Source: Candidatus Zixiibacteriota bacterium (GTDB lineage Bacteria; Zixibacteria; MSB-5A5; WJJR01). Taken from it: a stretch of 35,877 nt of DNA. Made by a program: the position numbers and the translations under genes. The first letter of the stretch is position 1. Each line of letters opens with the position of its first letter. Below, piece after piece: positions 33,308 to 35,877 of the stretch. The notes beneath the pieces were generated by a model, which saw only the letters and a list, made by a program, of their open reading frames with translations, was not told the DNA's origin and searched no databases. The stretch covers positions 1 through 35,877 of the forward strand of contig JAGVEK010000152.1 in assembly GCA_020058315.1 (NCBI GenBank). Reading direction: 5' to 3'.

Positions 33308-34204
33308 CTAGGGCCTATCGTCGTTGATCGCAAGACGAATGATCTCCACGAGCAGCACCTGCGATCTTGGATCGACCGTAAGTGAATCGAGCAATCGCAT
33401 TTCAACATCTAACCATTTTCGGTCGTCGAAGTCGTGGATGCGAATGTGGGGCAGGGTCTCGACGCCTTCAAGGAAGCGAACGATTCGGTAACCCTTCGAC
33501 CGCAACGCATCAAATTCGTGACTCGCTCGTTGCGGGCCGCCACCATCGATCTTTTGTTGGGGAACAAGTAAGGCGAGATTGGGATGGCGCGCCGGCTTGC
33601 CACTCCTCGGGTCTTGCCGTTCGGCCATCTGCGTTGGCTCGACTAATAGACGGCCGACGTCCATGTAGGCAATCTTGTGTGAAGCGAGGAACGATGTGAG
33701 CTTCCCTCCGGGGTCATCGAGGACAATAGCCTGACTCTCCGCATAGCTACGAACCTCGCTCAAGAGTTCCGACGGGTACACGATCACCGCGATTTCGCCG
33801 GCCGGTTGCCACGCTTCAGCCAAATGGTCCCGTGCAAGGAACTGCACGCGGAACGAAGTGGGGTGTTTCACTGCGGGGAGTCTGATCGATGCAGTGACTA
33901 CCCGGCGGGCGGTTTCATCGAATCCCAAGTTGTCAACGATTTCGAAAGGTCCATCCACCGGCGCCTCCAACGCGTGCGTTCTTTGGAACAGCCTGCCCGC
34001 AAGGTCAAGCCGTATACCCGTCACCCCCTGAACATCCAGCACGAATTCGCCTGACCGGTCCCCGAAGCAGTGATAGACCTGAGACCCGGCATCTCTGGGC
34101 TCCACGTCGGCGTGCCTGCCTTTGACTGTAACGTGCGGTGCGGCATCCGAGGGGGGTACCGTAGCAAGCCAGAATACTATCCAGATCAAGACTTTCTGCG
34201 CCAT
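33308..34204 (-). CDS. Secreted protein of unknown function
   Basis: 298 residues. The ATG at 34204 is chosen over an upstream in-frame codon at 34306 because GGAG lies 8 nt before it and it then opens with a proper signal peptide (MAQKVLIWIVFWLATVPPSD, predicted cut near Ala21-Ala22). The mature part is beta-rich in the first ~150 residues (FVLDVQGVTGIRLDLAG) and alpha/beta in the second half (IAVIVYPSELLSEVRSYA, NLALLVPQQKI), ending in a charged helix. No family is recognised. It heads the three-gene cluster with the two CsgG-like proteins and is likely exported with them to the periplasm. Confidence 0.75.
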   Translation of the reverse strand: MAQKVLIWIVFWLATVPPSDAAPHVTVKGRHADVEPRDAGSQVYHCFGDRSGEFVLDVQGVTGIRLDLAGRLFQRTHALEAPVDGPFEIVDNLGFDETARRVVTASIRLPAVKHPTSFRVQFLARDHLAEAWQPAGEIAVIVYPSELLSEVRSYAESQAIVLDDPGGKLTSFLASHKIAYMDVGRLLVEPTQMAERQDPRSGKPARHPNLALLVPQQKIDGGGPQRASHEFDALRSKGYRIVRFLEGVETLPHIRIHDFDDRKWLDVEMRLLDSLTVDPRSQVLLVEIIRLAINDDRP

Positions 34205-34480
34205 GGATGGGTCTCCATGCTGTACGCTGGTTTCCAGATGGTCTCCATGACACTCAGCTAAAGCACCGGCTTTGTGCCGATGTCGCCAGGCCGGGACCCC
34301 TACCAACTTGCTGTGTCATTCTATACCATTAGACATGCCGGAGTCGCCTGCGGTTTCACGAAACCGGTTTGCCTCCCAAGAATTCCGTGCGCCTTGGCAA
34401 CAAAGGACTTACGGATTGACGGTTTCGACGCCTCGGCTTTCGTCGCCAGGCCGTATCGCGATCCAGGGAGGCTGTGAAAT
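34205..34480. other. Intergenic region upstream of the CsgG cluster
   Basis: Should hold the promoter of the minus-strand cluster; no clear -35/-10 pair is seen on the minus strand. No gene with a family motif or RBS. It joins directly to the integrase remnant. Confidence 0.35.
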
Positions 34481-34684
34481 GGGCGTGATTCGAATCGTGG
34501 TTCCCTCATCCGTAGCGTTGCTTGTGACCGAGCGGAGCTCGGCGCCGAAAACCTTACCCTGCGCCAACAACTTGCGGTCTTGCGAGAAAAGTCGCCCCGT
34601 CTTCGGCTGAAGAAGCAGGGGCGGATCTTCTGGGCCCTGCTATGTCGAATCTGGGCGAATTGGCGTTCACGCATCTTAACATAA
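34481..34684 (+). pseudogene. N-terminal fragment of an IS481/IS3-like integrase
   Basis: The frame starting at 34481 reads 67 codons to TAA with RAELGAENLTLRQQLAVL and, further on, GRIFWALLCRIWANWRS. This is the typical N-terminal helical region of a widespread integrase/transposase family (RAxLAAENLALRQQLAVL...FWALLSRxWxNWRS), which in intact members leads into the HTH and DDE domains. Here it stops at once, next to the ~47-bp repeat, and it has no start. It is therefore a remnant, in a frame different from the longer frames that overlap it. Confidence 0.75.
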
Positions 34685-34707
34685 GTCCAAGCGGTCTGAC
34701 GTGTCGC

Positions 34708-34754
34708 CTTGGGGCTCCGCCCCACAACCCCGAGGTTTATTGCATTGCGGCCAG
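34708..34754 (+). repeat. ~47-bp direct repeat, copy A
   Basis: Opens with CTTGGGGCTCCGCCCCA and ends with GCGGCCAG; matches 35822-35867 with few differences. It contains the small hairpin GGGGC-TCC-GCCCC followed by ACCCCGAGGTTTAT. It lies between the integrase remnant and the coiled-coil gene. Confidence 0.8.
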
Positions 34755-34879
34755 GTCACCGAAGAGATCGCGCACCCTGTCTCACTGTGACCCCGACGTT
34801 GGCCGTCGATCGGCAGGTCCGATCGCATATACTGGATTGGATATCTGCGGCCCGAGTGTCGCCGAGCAGGTTCACGAAG

Positions 34880-35662
34880 ATGGCCAAGAAACCAAACGGG
34901 GAAGGCGTGAGCTCCGAACTGGCGCAGGCCGAGGAGCGGATCGAAGCGATCAAGAGCGCGATCGCTCAGGCAATGATCCAGCGGAATACACTACCGAAAT
35001 CCGCATCCGATGAGGAGAAGGCCGCCGTGGCCGTGCGCGTCGAGCAACTGCAAGCCCAGCACCATGAATCGGTGCAGCATCTGCTGGCCATCAGGCGCCA
35101 AGAGACGATCAAACTTGAACGGGAACACAAAGAGAAAAAGCTGCGTCACAAGCAGCTTAGGGCGTCGCGTCAGCCTAGTGGTCACGCGGTGCCGCATGAA
35201 GAATCCGCCGCGCTGCCGCGCCGCTCGTTCGTCCGTCCACCAATGGATCGCGCCGCAGAGGAAGCTCAAATGGACGCGACCAACGAGGAAGACCTGTTTC
35301 TTCTACGGCAGGAACTGGAAGAGGAGGACGACGATAGCGCTGACGAGTTGGGACACCAACGGGAACTGGCGGAGAAGAAGCGAAAGAAGGAAGAAGCCGA
35401 CAAACGCCGGGAAGCCGAGAAACGCGAAAAGAAGGGGGCGGAATCGAAGGCCGAGGCCGCGCGGCTCAAGGCGGAAAAAGAAGCAGATGCTAAGATCCGC
35501 CAGCAAGCCGCCCTGCAACGCGCCGGAGAAACAGAGGCCAAGAAACGCAAACAACGCGCCGAACGCGAGGCTCGGCAGCGCGCAGCGCAGAATGCCCAGT
35601 CGTCGGGGTGGTTCAGTGAGGTACTACGACAACTGAAGGCGTTCTTCGGGGGACGTCGGTAG
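34880..35662 (+). CDS. Highly charged coiled-coil protein of unknown function
   Basis: 260 residues from the ATG at 34880 (MAKKPNGEGV); an in-frame start at 34709 is rejected because it begins in the repeat and gives non-coding-like composition. Helix 1 at about 12-95 (AEERIEAIKSAIAQAM onward), a Pro-containing linker (96-120), an acidic block EELEEEDDDS-like (145-154), then an uninterrupted Lys/Glu/Arg/Ala coiled coil at about 160-238, and a short amphipathic end, GWFSEVLRQLKAFFGG (243-258), which could touch membrane or a partner. No family is identifiable; coiled-coil composition gives spurious matches. Bracketed by two direct repeats, so it may be a mobile or acquired cassette. Confidence 0.65.
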   Translation: MAKKPNGEGVSSELAQAEERIEAIKSAIAQAMIQRNTLPKSASDEEKAAVAVRVEQLQAQHHESVQHLLAIRRQETIKLEREHKEKKLRHKQLRASRQPSGHAVPHEESAALPRRSFVRPPMDRAAEEAQMDATNEEDLFLLRQELEEEDDDSADELGHQRELAEKKRKKEEADKRREAEKREKKGAESKAEAARLKAEKEADAKIRQQAALQRAGETEAKKRKQRAEREARQRAAQNAQSSGWFSEVLRQLKAFFGGRR

Positions 35663-35877
35663 CAAACCGCGTTATTCGCCTCGTTCTCCAGAAGCACTCG
35701 ATCAAACAGGTCGGGCGTGGTCGGCAGATGCCGCTCAACAGGCAGGCTGGTGGTCATCCGCGCCTCGTATGACGACCGGCTCACGCATGTTGACATATGT
35801 CCCACCGCTCCCGGGTATCGTCTTGGGGCTCCGCCCCAAACCCCGAGGTTTATCGCTTCGTGGCCAGAACGCATGGG
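35663..35877. other. Right-edge intergenic sequence
   Basis: 215 bp to the window edge. A minus-strand frame crosses it (with ARMTTSLPVERHLPTTPDLF), looking partly coding-like, but it continues antisense through the coiled-coil gene and shows no RBS, so it is not called. The last part is the second repeat copy. Confidence 0.35.
35822..35867 (+). repeat. ~46-bp direct repeat, copy B
   Basis: Same orientation and order as copy A (34708-34754): CTTGGGGCTCCGCCCCA, then ACCCCGAGGTTTAT, then GTGGCCAG, with one base lost and about five substitutions. The copies are 1.1 kb apart and flank the coiled-coil gene. Confidence 0.8.

Noticed and set aside
35266..35874. 202-codon minus-strand frame over the coiled-coil gene
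   Set aside because: Ser/Ala/Arg-rich translation is what results from reading Lys/Glu-rich codons backwards; no RBS or family.
1..35877. CRISPR array, prophage structural genes, rRNA operon
   Set aside because: No regularly spaced direct repeats, no capsid, tail or lysis genes, and no rRNA-like stretches were seen.

Overview
The window looks like chromosomal, gene-rich DNA from a G+C-rich (roughly 60% by eye) Gram-negative-type bacterium. An envelope with an outer membrane is suggested by two CsgG-like secreted proteins and a lipoprotein. Planctomycetota or a similar deep-branching phylum is my best guess, from the mix of large unrecognised proteins, B12/radical-SAM enzyme, CsgG/TPR proteins and integrase debris. 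That guess is weak: there is no rRNA, tRNA or ribosomal protein gene to anchor it.

Layout, left to right. (1) 1-5.7 kb: a tightly packed plus-strand operon of four genes: a membrane protein cut by the window edge, a four-TM protein with a transglutaminase-like cysteine-protease core, a CvpA-type membrane protein with an extra C-terminal module, and an M48 zinc metallopeptidase fused to a TerB domain. It ends in a nest of inverted repeats. (2) 5.8-10.7 kb: a small unknown protein, a compact RtcB-like RNA ligase retaining every metal and guanylylation residue, and directly behind it a 1116-residue unknown protein. (3) 11.0-12.8 kb, minus strand: a gene with an ADP-ribosyltransferase-like look whose last 19 codons are cut off by a complete 832-bp IS5-family element. 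Removing the element and one TA copy restores the reading frame to a natural stop. Integrase debris follows. (4) 13.2-16.8 kb: a translationally coupled trio of B12-binding radical-SAM enzyme, beta-propeller lipoprotein and DUF2085-like membrane protein. (5) 16.8-17.7 kb: a gap holding overlapping hairpins, a tRNA/tmRNA 3'-end-like sequence, and a 39-codon minus-strand ORF with a very good ribosome-binding site and a leader hairpin. (6) 17.7-27.5 kb: a type I restriction-modification island, rmuC-hsdM-hsdS-[AAA/DUF4143 ATPase]-hsdR. (7) 27.7-34.2 kb, minus strand: an acidic low-complexity protein, then a three-gene secreted/periplasmic cluster (unknown secreted protein, CsgG-like protein, CsgG-like/TPR protein). 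(8) 34.3-35.9 kb: an integrase remnant and a highly charged coiled-coil gene bracketed by two copies of a ~46-bp repeat.

How the genes may work together: the type I R-M genes form a recognisable defence unit in which RmuC, HsdM and HsdS are coupled by 4-nt overlaps, while the ATPase and HsdR form a second block. The best candidates for something undescribed are the RtcB-like/1116-residue pair (possible RNA repair or RNA-targeting conflict module, with an ART-like gene convergent to it) and the transglutaminase/CvpA/M48-TerB membrane operon. Both are inferences from gene order and motifs read by eye; no database search was run.
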